A stretch of 64,000 bases of DNA from positions 2,356,001 through 2,420,000 of the forward strand of contig NC_016946.1 in assembly GCF_000277125.1 (NCBI RefSeq), read 5' to 3'. Below, piece after piece: positions 28,130 to 37,417 of this stretch. The notes beneath the pieces were generated by a model, which saw only the letters and a program-made list of their open reading frames with translations, ran no database searches and was not told the origin of the DNA. The stretch is from Mycobacterium intracellulare ATCC 13950 (GTDB lineage Bacteria; Actinomycetota; Actinomycetes; Mycobacteriales; Mycobacteriaceae). The stretch's first letter is position 1. Every line of letters begins with the position of its first letter. The position numbers were made by a program, and so were the translations under genes.

Positions 28130-28534
28130 ATGCCACTCTCCGATCATGAGCAGCGAATGCTCGATCAGATCGAGAGCGCTCTCTACGCCGAAGACCCCAA
28201 ATTCGCGTCAAGCGTCCGCGGCGGGGGCTTTCGCGCGCCCACGGCCCGCCGGCGCCTGCAGGGAGTGGCGCTGTTCGTCGTCGGCCTGGCGATGCTGGTG
28301 TCGGGGGTGGCGTTCAAGGCCACCTGGATCGGCGGCAGCGTCCCCATTCTCAGCATTTTCGGGTTCATCGTCATGTTCGGCGGCGTGGTGTTCGGCATCA
28401 CCGGTCCCCGATTGTCAGGCAGGCCAGACCATTCCGGCTCCGCGCCCACCTCGCTGCGCCAGCGCCGCAACAAGGGCGGGGGCTCCTTCACCAGTCGCAT
28501 GGAGGATCGGTTCCGCCGCCGCTTCGACGACTGA
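28130..28534 (+). CDS. DUF3040 membrane protein (Rv2169c-like)
   Basis: A 134-aa membrane protein. An N-terminal cytoplasmic helix starts with the family signature MPLSDHEQRMLDQIE, two adjacent transmembrane helices follow (about 45-90), and the tail is basic and disordered. Function unknown. ATG 28130 has one of the strongest ribosome sites in the window (AAGGAGGGACGA). It lies upstream of the dcw cluster, as in M. tuberculosis. Confidence 0.9.
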   Translation: MPLSDHEQRMLDQIESALYAEDPKFASSVRGGGFRAPTARRRLQGVALFVVGLAMLVSGVAFKATWIGGSVPILSIFGFIVMFGGVVFGITGPRLSGRPDHSGSAPTSLRQRRNKGGGSFTSRMEDRFRRRFDD

Positions 28535-28900
28535 GCGCCGACCCACCCGCACGGGGTAGCCGCTGGCTGCCCCGTTTTGCATTTCTCCCGCGTCGTCCGC
28601 GCCTCGCGCCGCCCCGGCCGTCATCGTCGCAGCTTCCGGCCGGCTGACTGACGCCGCGCAACCGTCGATACCGTTTTGCGCCCCAACCGAGCCCTAGCCG
28701 ACGCGCGGGCCGGCGGTTAATCCCCACCGGGCCCCACTAGAGTTCCCCACTACGCCCCACCGGCGACATTTTCCCTGCTAGCTGCGCTGCCGGGGCCGCC
28801 CTGAATCCCGGTGCGAGGGCCGCCCGACACGCCTCTCGTAGCGCGTCGAGGGCCCCGTGACGACGGAGAACCCGGAAAACGCCACGGCGACATGCCATGA
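28535..28900. other. Gene-free spacer before mraZ
   Basis: No protein gene is supported here. Frames open on the minus strand across it and into mraZ are GC-rich shadows. Some short inverted repeats occur, but no terminator with a T-run was found. Confidence 0.5.
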
Positions 28901-28935
28901 ATGGGGCGAAGTGGGGGATTGTGGGGTATGGTGGC
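28901..28935 (+). promoter_or_regulatory. MraZ box operator upstream of mraZ
   Basis: Three direct repeats with exact 10-bp period: GTGGG at 28911, GTGGG at 28921 and GTGGC at 28931, preceded by ATGGG at 28902-28905 in near register. This matches the GTGGG-N5 repeat bound by MraZ in E. coli. A TATGGT at 28927-28932 inside the boxes is a possible -10 element. Autoregulation of the dcw cluster is inferred. Confidence 0.7.
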
Positions 28936-28972
28936 TGCAGTGTTTGGGTGACCTCGAACGGGAGGTGAGCTG

Positions 28973-29404
28973 GTGTTTCTTGGCACCTACACGCCCAAAC
29001 TCGACGACAAGGGGCGGCTGACGTTGCCCGCCAAGTTCCGTGACGCGCTGGCAGGGGGGTTGATGGTCACCAAGAGCCAGGACCACAGCCTCGCCGTCTA
29101 CCCGCGGGCGGAATTCGAGCAACTGGCCCGCCGGGCGAGCAAGGCGTCGCGAAGCAACCCTGACGCCAGGGCCTTCCTGCGTAACCTCGCCGCCGGCACC
29201 GACGAGCAGCACCCCGACGCCCAGGGCCGCATCACGTTGTCGGCCGACCACCGTCGTTACGCCAGCCTGTCCAAGGAGTGCGTGGTGATCGGCGCGGTCG
29301 ACTACCTCGAAATCTGGGATGCGCAGGCCTGGCAGGACTACCAGCAGACCCACGAAGAGAACTTCTCCGCGGCCAGCGATGAAGCACTCGGCGACATCAT
29401 CTGA
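28973..29404 (+). CDS. mraZ: Transcriptional regulator MraZ
   Basis: A 143-aa AbrB-like ring-forming DNA-binding protein with the two MraZ repeats; the first is [24 protein letters not shown] and a second is near [14 protein letters not shown]. It is the first gene of the dcw cluster and its product is expected to repress its own promoter. The start GTG 28973 has GGGAGGTGAG ahead of it. The operator repeats lie 40-70 bp upstream. Confidence 0.95.
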   Translation: MFLGTYTPKLDDKGRLTLPAKFRDALAGGLMVTKSQDHSLAVYPRAEFEQLARRASKASRSNPDARAFLRNLAAGTDEQHPDAQGRITLSADHRRYASLSKECVVIGAVDYLEIWDAQAWQDYQQTHEENFSAASDEALGDII

Positions 29405-29582
29405 GGCGCATGCCCGTGCAACGTGGCCTCTGCCCGAACCGACCCTGGCGTACTTCCCCAACGCCAGGTTCGTGCCTTCGGACAGGGACCTCGATGCAAG
29501 GGCGCCACACCTTTTCCGGCACGCTCGGGCCATACCGGGGCGTGCGGCCCACGGGTGGCGGCAGAACCGGGGAGGCGTTGCG

Positions 29583-30665
29583 GTGGCTGACAATTCAGGG
29601 CGCGGTGATCGCAAGCGCGGCCGTGGTGACCGCAAGCGCGGCGCAGCCGGGCGCAGCGGGTCGCCGCCATCGGGATCAGGCGGGCACGTGCCCGTCCTGC
29701 TGGAGCGTTGCGTCGCGCTCCTCACGCCCGCATTGACCCGCCACCACCCGGACGGGACGGGGGCGACCCTCGTCGACGCGACCGTCGGCGCGGGAGGGCA
29801 CGCCGAGCGGTTCCTCACCGAACTGCCGGGCCTGCGGCTGATCGGACTCGACCGCGACCCCACCGCCCTGGACATCACCCGAACGCGGTTGGCGCGATTC
29901 TCCGACCGGGTCACGCTGGTGCGCACCCGCTACGACGGCGTCGCCACAGCGCTGGCCGAATCCGGCTATGCCGCAACCGAATCGGTCGACGGGATGCTGT
30001 TCGACCTCGGCGTGTCGTCCATGCAGCTCGACCGCGCCGAACGCGGTTTCGCCTACGCCCAGGACGCGCCGCTGGACATGCGGATGGACCCCGACGCGCC
30101 GCTGACCGCGGCCGACATCCTCAACACCTACGACGAGACCGAGCTGGCGAACATCCTGCACCGCTACGGCGAGGAGCGCTTCGCGCGGCGCATCGCCGCG
30201 CACATCGTGCGCCGGCGGGCCCGCCAGCCGTTCGCGTCGACCGCGGACCTGGTGGCCCTGCTCTACGAAGCGATTCCGGCCGCGGCCCGGCGCACCGGCG
30301 GCCACCCGGCCAAGCGCACCTTCCAGGCGCTGCGGGTCGCGGTCAACGACGAATTGGATTCGCTGCGTGCCGCGCTCCCGGCCGCCCTGGACGCGCTTGC
30401 CGTCGGCGGGCGCATCGTGGTGATGACGTACCAATCGCTGGAAGACCGGATCGTCAAGCGGTTGTTCGCCGAGGCGGTCGCGTCCCGCACCCCGGTGGAC
30501 CTACCGGTCGAACTCCCCGGTCACCAGCCGCGATTCCGGGCCCTGACGCAGGGTGCCGGACGGGCCGACGCCACCGAGATCGAACGCAACCCGCGTAGCG
30601 CCGCGGTGCGGCTGCGGGCCCTGCAGCGAATGGAATCACAGCAGGCAACCGGGAAAGGCGATTGA
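29583..30665 (+). CDS. rsmH: 16S rRNA m4C1402 methyltransferase RsmH
   Basis: An S-adenosylmethionine-dependent methyltransferase of 16S rRNA. Motifs seen: [20 protein letters not shown] (SAM site), GLDRDP, and [14 protein letters not shown] 29583 has GGGGAGG seven bases upstream and gives 360 aa. The frame is open upstream and similar to the long M. tuberculosis form ([12 protein letters not shown]), so a longer start near 29471 is possible. Its stop overlaps the next start by one base (TGATG). Confidence 0.93.
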   Translation: MADNSGRGDRKRGRGDRKRGAAGRSGSPPSGSGGHVPVLLERCVALLTPALTRHHPDGTGATLVDATVGAGGHAERFLTELPGLRLIGLDRDPTALDITRTRLARFSDRVTLVRTRYDGVATALAESGYAATESVDGMLFDLGVSSMQLDRAERGFAYAQDAPLDMRMDPDAPLTAADILNTYDETELANILHRYGEERFARRIAAHIVRRRARQPFASTADLVALLYEAIPAAARRTGGHPAKRTFQALRVAVNDELDSLRAALPAALDALAVGGRIVVMTYQSLEDRIVKRLFAEAVASRTPVDLPVELPGHQPRFRALTQGAGRADATEIERNPRSAAVRLRALQRMESQQATGKGD

Positions 30666-31915
30666 TGAAAGCGGACCGCGAGACGTCGAAACGACGCGGC
30701 GGCAGCGACCGCCGGGGCGCCCGCGACGGTGCTGCCCGACGGGGCAGGCGCCCGGCGCCCGAACCCGGCGCGGCGCGGCGCGCCCGCGGCGCCAGGACCA
30801 CGGCGCCCGCCCGCGAATCCCGCGCGCCCAAGGCCGGTCCGCAGAGCAGCCCCGTCGCCCGGCCGGTCGAGCGGTCGGCGCGGCCGAAGAACGCCAGCCA
30901 GGCCAAGGCGCGCGCCAAGGCCCGCAAAGCCAAGGCGCCCAAGGTCGTTCGGCCCAAGCTCACCGAGCGTCTGGCCGCGCGGCTGGCGTCGATCGACCTG
31001 CGGCCGCGGACACTTGCGAGCAAGGTTCCGTTCGTCGTGTTGGTCATCGGAGCGCTGGGCGTCGGGCTCGGGCTCACGCTGTGGTTGTCCACCGACTCCG
31101 CCGAACGCTCCTACAAGTTGAGCCACGCCCGCGAGCGGACCCGGTTGCTGCAGCAACAGAAGGAGGCCCTGGAGCGCGACGTGCGTGAGGCCGAAGCCGC
31201 CCCCGCGCTGGCGGAGGCGGCCCGCAAGCAGGGCATGATCCCCACCCGGGACACCGCGCACCTGGTCCAGGACCCGTCCGGGAACTGGGTGGTGGTGGGC
31301 ACCCCCAAACCCGCCGACGGTGTTCCGCCGCCGCCGCTGAACACCAAGCTCCCCGACGAAGCGCCGCAGCCCCCGAAACCCGCGGCGCCCGCCGCGGAGG
31401 TCCCGATGCGGCTCGAGCCGGTCCCCGGCGCCCCCGCCCCGGCCAGGTCGGGGCCCGAAGCGCTGCTGCGCGCACCCGACGGCGCCTCGACGGTGGGCGG
31501 TCAACACTTCCCGCCGGCAGTTCCGCCGGTGCCCGGCGCGCCTGGCGCCGCCGGCGCACCCCCTGCCGGTACGCTGCCCGGCATGCCAGGCGGCCCCGTG
31601 ACCGGTGCGCTCCCCGGCATGCCCGGCGGGCCGGTGACCGGCGCGCTGCCGACGCCGGGGCTGCCGATGCCGGCCAGACCCGCGACCCCCCCGGTGCCCG
31701 CCGAGGTCCCGATCCCGTTGGGCGGCCTGCCCATTCCGGCCCCGGGCCAGCTACCCGCGCCCCTGTCACCCGAGGTTTCCGTCCCGGTGCCGCTGGGCCG
31801 CGCGGCCGCCCCCCAGCCGATCGCCCCCGCCGCTCCGGCGCCCGCCCCGATGCCGCAACCGGGTACCGGCTCCCTGCCCGGGCCCCCCGGCGCGGTGCCA
31901 GGTGCTCCCAGGTGA
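30665..31915 (+). CDS. FtsL-like division protein, proline-rich (Rv2164c-like)
   Basis: A 416-aa bitopic membrane protein in the ftsL position. Residues 1-110 are strongly basic and cytoplasmic. One membrane helix (FVVLVIGALGVGLGLTLWL) is followed by a leucine/glutamate coiled coil (SHARERTRLLQQQKEALERDV), as in FtsL. The tail of about 200 residues is rich in Pro, Gly and Ala and lies outside the membrane. It contains two identical LPGMPGGPVTGA repeats. It probably works with FtsQ and FtsB-like proteins at the septum. It ends with a GTGA overlap into pbpB. Confidence 0.88.
   Translation: MKADRETSKRRGGSDRRGARDGAARRGRRPAPEPGAARRARGARTTAPARESRAPKAGPQSSPVARPVERSARPKNASQAKARAKARKAKAPKVVRPKLTERLAARLASIDLRPRTLASKVPFVVLVIGALGVGLGLTLWLSTDSAERSYKLSHARERTRLLQQQKEALERDVREAEAAPALAEAARKQGMIPTRDTAHLVQDPSGNWVVVGTPKPADGVPPPPLNTKLPDEAPQPPKPAAPAAEVPMRLEPVPGAPAPARSGPEALLRAPDGASTVGGQHFPPAVPPVPGAPGAAGAPPAGTLPGMPGGPVTGALPGMPGGPVTGALPTPGLPMPARPATPPVPAEVPIPLGGLPIPAPGQLPAPLSPEVSVPVPLGRAAAPQPIAPAAPAPAPMPQPGTGSLPGPPGAVPGAPR
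31574..31645 (+). repeat. Two 36-bp tandem repeats inside the FtsL-like gene
   Basis: Consecutive 36-nt units at 31574-31609 and 31610-31645 encode the same 12 residues (LPGMPGGPVTGA) with only synonymous differences. This points to a local in-frame duplication in the proline-rich tail. Confidence 0.85.
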
Positions 31916-33987
31916 GCCGCGGCGACACCCCACGGGCACGCCGGTCGCAGGCCGCACGCCCGACACGCGGTCCCCGTAAGGACATGGCGGACAACGCCGT
32001 CCGGCAGCCCAAGCGCCGCGCGAAACCGCAGCAGGCGGACCAGGGCCGTGACGTTCGCGAACCGAAACGACTCCGGAAAGCCAAGCAGCCCAAGGCCAGC
32101 CGGGGTGCGCAGCGCCCCGAGCCGGTGGGGGCCGGGCATTCGGCGCGGGAGCGACGCACCCGTCAGATCGTGCAAATGGCCGGCCGCGGTGGTTCGTTCG
32201 TCTTCCGCCATCGCGCCGGCAACGTGGTCATCCTGGTACTGATGCTGGTGGCCGCCGCCCAGCTGTTCGTCCTGCAGGTGACCAAGGCCCCGACGCTGCG
32301 CGCCCAGGCCGCCGGGCAGCTCAAGGTCACCGACGTGGAAAAGGCGGTGCGGGGCAGCATCATCGACCGCCGCAAGGATCAACTGGCGTTCACCATCGAA
32401 TCGCGTGCGCTGACGTTTCAGCCGAAACGCATTCACAAGCAGCTGGAGGAGGCCAAGGCCAAGAATTCGGCCGCCCCCGACCCGCAGCAGCGCTTGCGCG
32501 ACATCGCCAAGGACGTCTCGGGGCGCCTCGGCAACAAACCCGACTCGGCGACCCTGCTGAAGAAGCTGCAAAGCGACGAGAACTTCGTCTATCTCGCGCG
32601 TGCCGTCGATCCCGCCGTCGCCAGCGCGATCTCGGACAAATTTCCCGAGGTCGGTTCCGAACGCCAGGATCTGCGCCAGTATCCGGGCGGATCGCTGGCC
32701 GCCAACATCGTGGGCGGCATCGACTGGGACGGCCACGGGCTGCTGGGCTTGGAAGAGGCCATGGACTCCGTGCTGTCCGGGACCGACGGTTCGGTCACCT
32801 ATGACCGCGGATCCGACGGCGTGGTCATCCCCGGCAGTTACCGCAACCGGCATCGGGCGGTCAACGGCTCGATGGTGCAGCTGACCCTCGACGACGACAT
32901 CCAGTTCTATGTGCAGCAGCAGGTTCAGCAGGCCAAGAATGTGTCTGGCGCGCACAATGTTTCGGCCGTCGTGCTCGACGCGAAGACCGGTGAAGTGCTG
33001 GCCATGGCCAACGACAACACGTTCGACCCCTCCCAGGACATTGGGCGTCAGGGCGACAAACAGCTGGGCAACCTGGCGGTGTCCTCGCCGTTCGAGCCCG
33101 GCTCGGTGAACAAGGTGATCACCGCGTCGTCGGTCATCGAGTACGGCCTGTCCAATCCCGATGAGGTGCTGCAGGTTCCCGGCACGATCCAGATGGGCGG
33201 GGTCTCCATCCACGACGCGTGGGACCACGGCGTGATGCCCTACACGACCACCGGCGTGTTCGGAAAGTCTTCCAACGTCGGCACTTTGATGCTCGCACAG
33301 CGGGTGGGGCCGGAGCGCTTCTACGACATGGTCCGCAAGTTCGGGCTCGGGCAGCGCACCAATGTGGGTCTGCCCGGGGAGAGCGCCGGGCTGGTGCCAC
33401 CCATCGACCAATGGTCGGGCAGCACCTTCTCCAACCTGCCCATCGGGCAGGGCCTTTCGATGACGCTGCTGCAGATGACGGGCATGTACCAGACGATCGC
33501 CAACGACGGGGTGCGGATCCCGCCGCGGATCATCAAGGCCACCATCGCGCCCGACGGCACCCGCACCGAAGAACCGCGCCCGGACGGCGTGCGGGTGGTG
33601 TCGGCGCAGACGGCTCAGACCGTGCGCAACATGCTGCGCGCCGTCGTGCAACACGACCCGATGGGCTATCAGCAGGGCACCGGCCCCGCCGCCGCGGTGA
33701 CGGGCTACCAGATGGCCGGCAAGACCGGCACCGCCCAGCAGATCAACCCGGCCTGCGGCTGCTACTTCGACAACGTCTACTGGATCACGTTCGCCGGCAT
33801 GGCCACCGTCGACAACCCCCGGTATGTCATCGGCATCATGATGGACAACCCGGAGCGCAACGCCGACGGCACCCCGGGCCACTCGGCGGCCCCGCTGTTC
33901 CACAACATCGCCGGCTGGCTCATGCAGCGCGAGAACGTGCCGCTGTCGCCGGACCCGGGCCCGCCGCTGACGCTGCAGGCCACCTAG
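31912..33987 (+). CDS. pbpB: Penicillin-binding protein PbpB (FtsI, PBP3-type transpeptidase)
   Basis: A class B transpeptidase for septal peptidoglycan, 691 aa. It has a long basic cytoplasmic tail, one membrane anchor near residues 102-120, a pedestal domain, and a transpeptidase domain. The active-site motifs are SPFEPGSVNK (SxxK-type region), KSSNVG (SxN) and KTGTAQ (KTG). It partners FtsW. The GTG start overlaps the previous stop (GTGA). The gene ends the first dcw segment; its stop overlaps that of the convergent monooxygenase gene. Confidence 0.95.
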   Translation: MSRGDTPRARRSQAARPTRGPRKDMADNAVRQPKRRAKPQQADQGRDVREPKRLRKAKQPKASRGAQRPEPVGAGHSARERRTRQIVQMAGRGGSFVFRHRAGNVVILVLMLVAAAQLFVLQVTKAPTLRAQAAGQLKVTDVEKAVRGSIIDRRKDQLAFTIESRALTFQPKRIHKQLEEAKAKNSAAPDPQQRLRDIAKDVSGRLGNKPDSATLLKKLQSDENFVYLARAVDPAVASAISDKFPEVGSERQDLRQYPGGSLAANIVGGIDWDGHGLLGLEEAMDSVLSGTDGSVTYDRGSDGVVIPGSYRNRHRAVNGSMVQLTLDDDIQFYVQQQVQQAKNVSGAHNVSAVVLDAKTGEVLAMANDNTFDPSQDIGRQGDKQLGNLAVSSPFEPGSVNKVITASSVIEYGLSNPDEVLQVPGTIQMGGVSIHDAWDHGVMPYTTTGVFGKSSNVGTLMLAQRVGPERFYDMVRKFGLGQRTNVGLPGESAGLVPPIDQWSGSTFSNLPIGQGLSMTLLQMTGMYQTIANDGVRIPPRIIKATIAPDGTRTEEPRPDGVRVVSAQTAQTVRNMLRAVVQHDPMGYQQGTGPAAAVTGYQMAGKTGTAQQINPACGCYFDNVYWITFAGMATVDNPRYVIGIMMDNPERNADGTPGHSAAPLFHNIAGWLMQRENVPLSPDPGPPLTLQAT

Positions 33988-35105
33988 ACTTCCCGGCCGC
34001 GGCCGGTTGCGACGGTGAAATCGTTGTTGCGCGCGTCGATTTGAGCCTGAGTGGCCGGAATCAGGAGGTCGCCGCCGGGTGCCGCCGTGGCCTGGCAGCG
34101 CAGGGCGTGGGGTCGCTGGTCGCGTTCGTACTGCTCGCACGCGTGGCCGAGATCGCCGGGATGGTCGCGCAGCGCTCGCGCGAGAAACCAGGCCCCGGTC
34201 AGGGCCAGGGAGGTGCCGCGGCCCGACAGGCTCGAGGCACAATGCGCCGCGTCCCCGACGAGGACGACGCGACCGCGATGCCAGCCGGGCATGTGAATCT
34301 GGCTCACGGAATCGAAGTACAGTTCCGGGTCGGCGATCGCGGCGTCGAGCAGTTCGGGTACCCGCCACTCGCCGTGGCCGGCGAACGCGTCGACGAGTAA
34401 TCGTTTCTGGGCCGCGAGGTCGTGGTAGTCGTAGTCGATCCAGGGCGATCGAAACATGAAGACCGCCAAGGCTTTGTCGTTGTAGGCGGCGATGCCGGCA
34501 AGGTGCCCGGGGAAGTTGTACATCGGGTTGTCGCGCCCGGACGGCGTATAGCCGGGCAAGTCGGCCAGCGCGACATAGAAGCCGAGATGGCGCAGAAACC
34601 GTTGCTCGGGACCGAACGTCAGGCGTCGCACGGCCGAGTGCATCCCGTCGGCACCGACAACCAGGTCATAGCGCTCGCGGTCGCCGGAATTGAACCGCAC
34701 ATCGACGCGACGGTCATCGTCGTCGAGTTCGCCGATGGATTCGTTGAACCGCAGTTCTACCGTCGGCCCCAGGCGGTCGCGCAGGATGGTTGTGAGGTCT
34801 TCCCGCGGGATTTCGATGTCGCCGGCGGAGTCGTTGATCTCGTCGAGCGGCGGTTCGGCCACCACGGTGCCGTTTTCGTCGACGAACTGGACGCGTTCGG
34901 TCATGTCGACCCGGTGCGCGCGGATCGGTGCGAGCACGCCCATCTTGTCGGCGACACCGATGGAGTCCCCGCGAATGTCGATCGGGGAGCCGTTCACCCG
35001 CAGGTGGTTGGCGCGTTCGACCAAGGTGACGTCGTGGCCGTCGGCGCCGAGGTTTATCGCCGCGCTCAGGCCGGCGATTCCGGCACCGGAGACGAGAATG
35101 CGCAT
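33984..35105 (-). CDS. FAD-dependent monooxygenase (PHBH/UbiH-like)
   Basis: A 373-aa flavoprotein of the aromatic hydroxylase type. It shows the dinucleotide motif GAGIAGLSAA at the N-terminus, VGADGMHSAVRR (DG motif) in the middle and VGDAAHCASSLSGRG (GD motif) towards the C-terminus. The substrate is unknown; detoxification or modification of a small aromatic or antibiotic is inferred from the divergent TetR gene. ATG 35105 has AGGAG eight bases upstream. It lies inside the dcw cluster on the opposite strand, suggesting later insertion. Confidence 0.88.
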   Translation of the reverse strand: MRILVSGAGIAGLSAAINLGADGHDVTLVERANHLRVNGSPIDIRGDSIGVADKMGVLAPIRAHRVDMTERVQFVDENGTVVAEPPLDEINDSAGDIEIPREDLTTILRDRLGPTVELRFNESIGELDDDDRRVDVRFNSGDRERYDLVVGADGMHSAVRRLTFGPEQRFLRHLGFYVALADLPGYTPSGRDNPMYNFPGHLAGIAAYNDKALAVFMFRSPWIDYDYHDLAAQKRLLVDAFAGHGEWRVPELLDAAIADPELYFDSVSQIHMPGWHRGRVVLVGDAAHCASSLSGRGTSLALTGAWFLARALRDHPGDLGHACEQYERDQRPHALRCQATAAPGGDLLIPATQAQIDARNNDFTVATGRGREV

Positions 35106-35132
35106 CGATTCCACTCCTGTTCGCTATAAGAT

Positions 35133-35154
35133 ACGTTCTGTATCCAAAGAACGT
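35133..35154. promoter_or_regulatory. Candidate TetR operator between divergent genes
   Basis: A perfect inverted repeat ACGTTCT-N8-AGAACGT sits in the 72-bp gap between the monooxygenase and TetR genes. A second overlapping dyad (GATAC-N5-GTATC) lies at 35130-35144. Size and place fit an operator for the adjacent repressor. Confidence 0.6.
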
Positions 35155-35177
35155 AGACCCGACCGTTAGGAAACGCA

Positions 35178-35783
35178 ATGTCTCTTAACTCGACCGGCGT
35201 GGCGCGGCGGCGCCGGGGTCCCGCGTTGGAGGAGGCGTTGCTGGATGCGGCGTGGACGGAGCTGACCGAACGCGGGTACGACGAGCTCACGATCGACGGC
35301 GTCGCCGTGCGGGCGGGCACCAGCCGTGCGGTGCTCTACCGGCGCTGGCCGAACAAGCAGGAACTCGTGCTCGCCGCGGTGGCACATGAGGTCGCCAAGG
35401 ATGTCGTGGTCGCCCCTGACACCGGCAGCCTGCGCGGTGACGCGATCGCATTGCTGCGGCAAGCGAACAAGGTCAGGGTGGGGTTGGTGGTCCCGTTGCT
35501 GACCCGGCTCGGCGGCTTCTACCAGCAGACCGGCAGCAGCTTGGCCGATCTCGAAACGCTGGTGCGGGGGCGGCGCGATGCCGCGTTGGATCAGGCGATC
35601 CAGCGCGCCATCGATCGCGGTGAAATCGAGCCCGATCAGGTGACCGAGCGCATTGCGCGCCTGCCCGTGGACCTGTTTCGCTACGAGGTCCTGATGACGC
35701 TGCGGCCCCTGCCCGACGAAGCCATCGAAGAGATCGTCGACACCATCTGGCTGCCCCTGCTCGAGCGGCGCAGCGGGTCGTGA
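35178..35783 (+). CDS. TetR/AcrR-family transcriptional regulator
   Basis: A 201-aa repressor. The N-terminal TetR helix-turn-helix covers about residues 15-60 ([23 protein letters not shown] then [12 protein letters not shown]), followed by an all-helical ligand domain. It probably controls the divergent monooxygenase gene and itself through the dyad between them. The ligand is unknown. It is 65 bp upstream of murE on the same strand, so some read-through into the mur operon is possible. Confidence 0.9.
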   Translation: MSLNSTGVARRRRGPALEEALLDAAWTELTERGYDELTIDGVAVRAGTSRAVLYRRWPNKQELVLAAVAHEVAKDVVVAPDTGSLRGDAIALLRQANKVRVGLVVPLLTRLGGFYQQTGSSLADLETLVRGRRDAALDQAIQRAIDRGEIEPDQVTERIARLPVDLFRYEVLMTLRPLPDEAIEEIVDTIWLPLLERRSGS

Positions 35784-35848
35784 CACCGGCGCCCGGGCGC
35801 GGGAACATCCGTCGGCCGGTGCTCCTAGGTAGGGTGTCATGGCCGATC

Positions 35849-37417
35849 ATGGCTGACGGAGGTGGTGACGGGGTGTCGGTGCCCAGTGCGCTGCGGCCCA
35901 GCGCCGCAGCGGGCGTGCGCTTGCCGGCGTTGGCGGCTGACATCGGAGCCGCGCCGGCCGGCGATCGGGCCGTCCCGAACCTGCCGGTCACCGGGGTCAC
36001 GCTGCGCGCCCAGGAGGTGCGGCCCGGCGATCTGTTCGCCGCGCTGCCCGGTTCCACCACCCACGGCGCGCGTTACGCCGGCGACGCGATCGAACGCGGC
36101 GCGGTCGCCGTGCTCACCGACGCCGGCGGGGTCGCCGAGATGGGCGCCCTAGGGCAATCCGTGCCGGTCCTCGTTCACCCGGACCCCCGCGGTGTGCTCG
36201 GCGGGCTGGCCGCCACGGTGTACGGGAACCCGTCCGAGCGGGTGACGGTCGTCGGCGTCACCGGCACGTCCGGCAAGACCACCACGACGTATCTCATCGA
36301 GTCCGCACTGCGCGCCGCCGGCCACACCGCCGGGCTGATCGGCACCATCGGGATCCGCATCGACGGCGCCGACATTCCCAGCGCGCTGACCACCCCGGAG
36401 GCCCCCGCCCTGCAGGCAATGCTGGCGGCGATGGCCGAACAGGGGGTGGACACCGTCGTCATGGAGGTCTCCAGTCACGCCCTGACGCTGGGCCGCGTGG
36501 ACGGAACCCGGTTCGCGGTGGGCGGTTTCACCAACCTGTCCCGCGACCACCTCGACTTCCACCCGACGATGGCCGACTACTTCGAGGCCAAGGCGATGCT
36601 CTTCGACCCGAGCTCCCCGCTGCGGGCCCGGCGCGTCGTGGTCTGCGTCGACGACGACGCCGGGCGCGCCATGGCCGCCCGCGCCGGCGACGCGATCACC
36701 GTCAGCGCCGAGGGCCGGCCCGCCCACTGGCGCGCCACCGACGTGGCCCCGATGGGCGCCGCGGGACAACGGTTCACCGCCATCGATCCCGCCGGGGCGC
36801 GCCATCAGCTGGGTGTTCGGCTGCCCGGCCATTACAATGTCGCCAATTGCCTTGTCGCACTGGCTATTCTGGACGCGGTCGGGGTGTCCCCGGAGCAGGC
36901 GTCGACGGGCCTGCTACAGGCCCGCGTGCCGGGACGCATGGAGGAGATCGACGCCGGCCAGGACTTCCTGGCGCTGGTCGACTACGCCCACAAACCGGGC
37001 GCGTTGCGCGCGGTGCTGACCACGCTGGCGCGTCCGGATCGCCGGCTGGCCGTGGTGTTCGGCGCCGGCGGCGAACGCGACCCGGGCAAACGGGCGCCGA
37101 TGGGCGCGACGGCGGCCGAGCTGGCCGATCTGGTCGTCGTCACCGACGACAACCCGCGCGGTGAGGACCCGGCGTCGATTCGTCGCGAAATCCTCGCCGG
37201 GGCGACCGAAAGCGGTTGTGCGGCAGACATTGTCGAGATCGCCGACCGCCGCGACGCGATCAGGCACGCCGTCGCCTGGGCGGGCCCGGGCGACGTCGTG
37301 CTGATCGCCGGCAAGGGCCACGAAACCGGCCAGAGCGCCGGCGGGCACACCCGCCCCTTCGACGACCGGGTCGAGCTGGCGCAGGCGCTGCGGGACCTGA
37401 ACGGGGCACCGCGATGA
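35849..37417 (+). CDS. murE: UDP-MurNAc-tripeptide synthetase MurE (meso-diaminopimelate-adding)
   Basis: A Mur ligase of 522 aa that adds meso-DAP to UDP-MurNAc-L-Ala-D-Glu in the cytoplasm. It has the ATP loop [11 protein letters not shown], the [10 protein letters not shown] region and the DNPR motif ([10 protein letters not shown]) that marks meso-DAP specificity. ATG 35849 is chosen; the frame is open to 35780 without similarity. The stop overlaps the murF start (ATGA). Confidence 0.96.
   Translation: MADGGGDGVSVPSALRPSAAAGVRLPALAADIGAAPAGDRAVPNLPVTGVTLRAQEVRPGDLFAALPGSTTHGARYAGDAIERGAVAVLTDAGGVAEMGALGQSVPVLVHPDPRGVLGGLAATVYGNPSERVTVVGVTGTSGKTTTTYLIESALRAAGHTAGLIGTIGIRIDGADIPSALTTPEAPALQAMLAAMAEQGVDTVVMEVSSHALTLGRVDGTRFAVGGFTNLSRDHLDFHPTMADYFEAKAMLFDPSSPLRARRVVVCVDDDAGRAMAARAGDAITVSAEGRPAHWRATDVAPMGAAGQRFTAIDPAGARHQLGVRLPGHYNVANCLVALAILDAVGVSPEQASTGLLQARVPGRMEEIDAGQDFLALVDYAHKPGALRAVLTTLARPDRRLAVVFGAGGERDPGKRAPMGATAAELADLVVVTDDNPRGEDPASIRREILAGATESGCAADIVEIADRRDAIRHAVAWAGPGDVVLIAGKGHETGQSAGGHTRPFDDRVELAQALRDLNGAPR

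Noticed and set aside
28778..29926. 382-codon minus-strand frame over mraZ and rsmH
   Set aside because: It overlaps two well-supported genes and the MraZ boxes and has biased composition.
31501..34368. Very long open frame (955 codons) on the minus strand opposite pbpB
   Set aside because: It is antisense to pbpB and the FtsL-like gene, whose motifs are clear. High GC makes such shadow frames common; the translation is low-complexity Arg/Gly/His-rich without domains.
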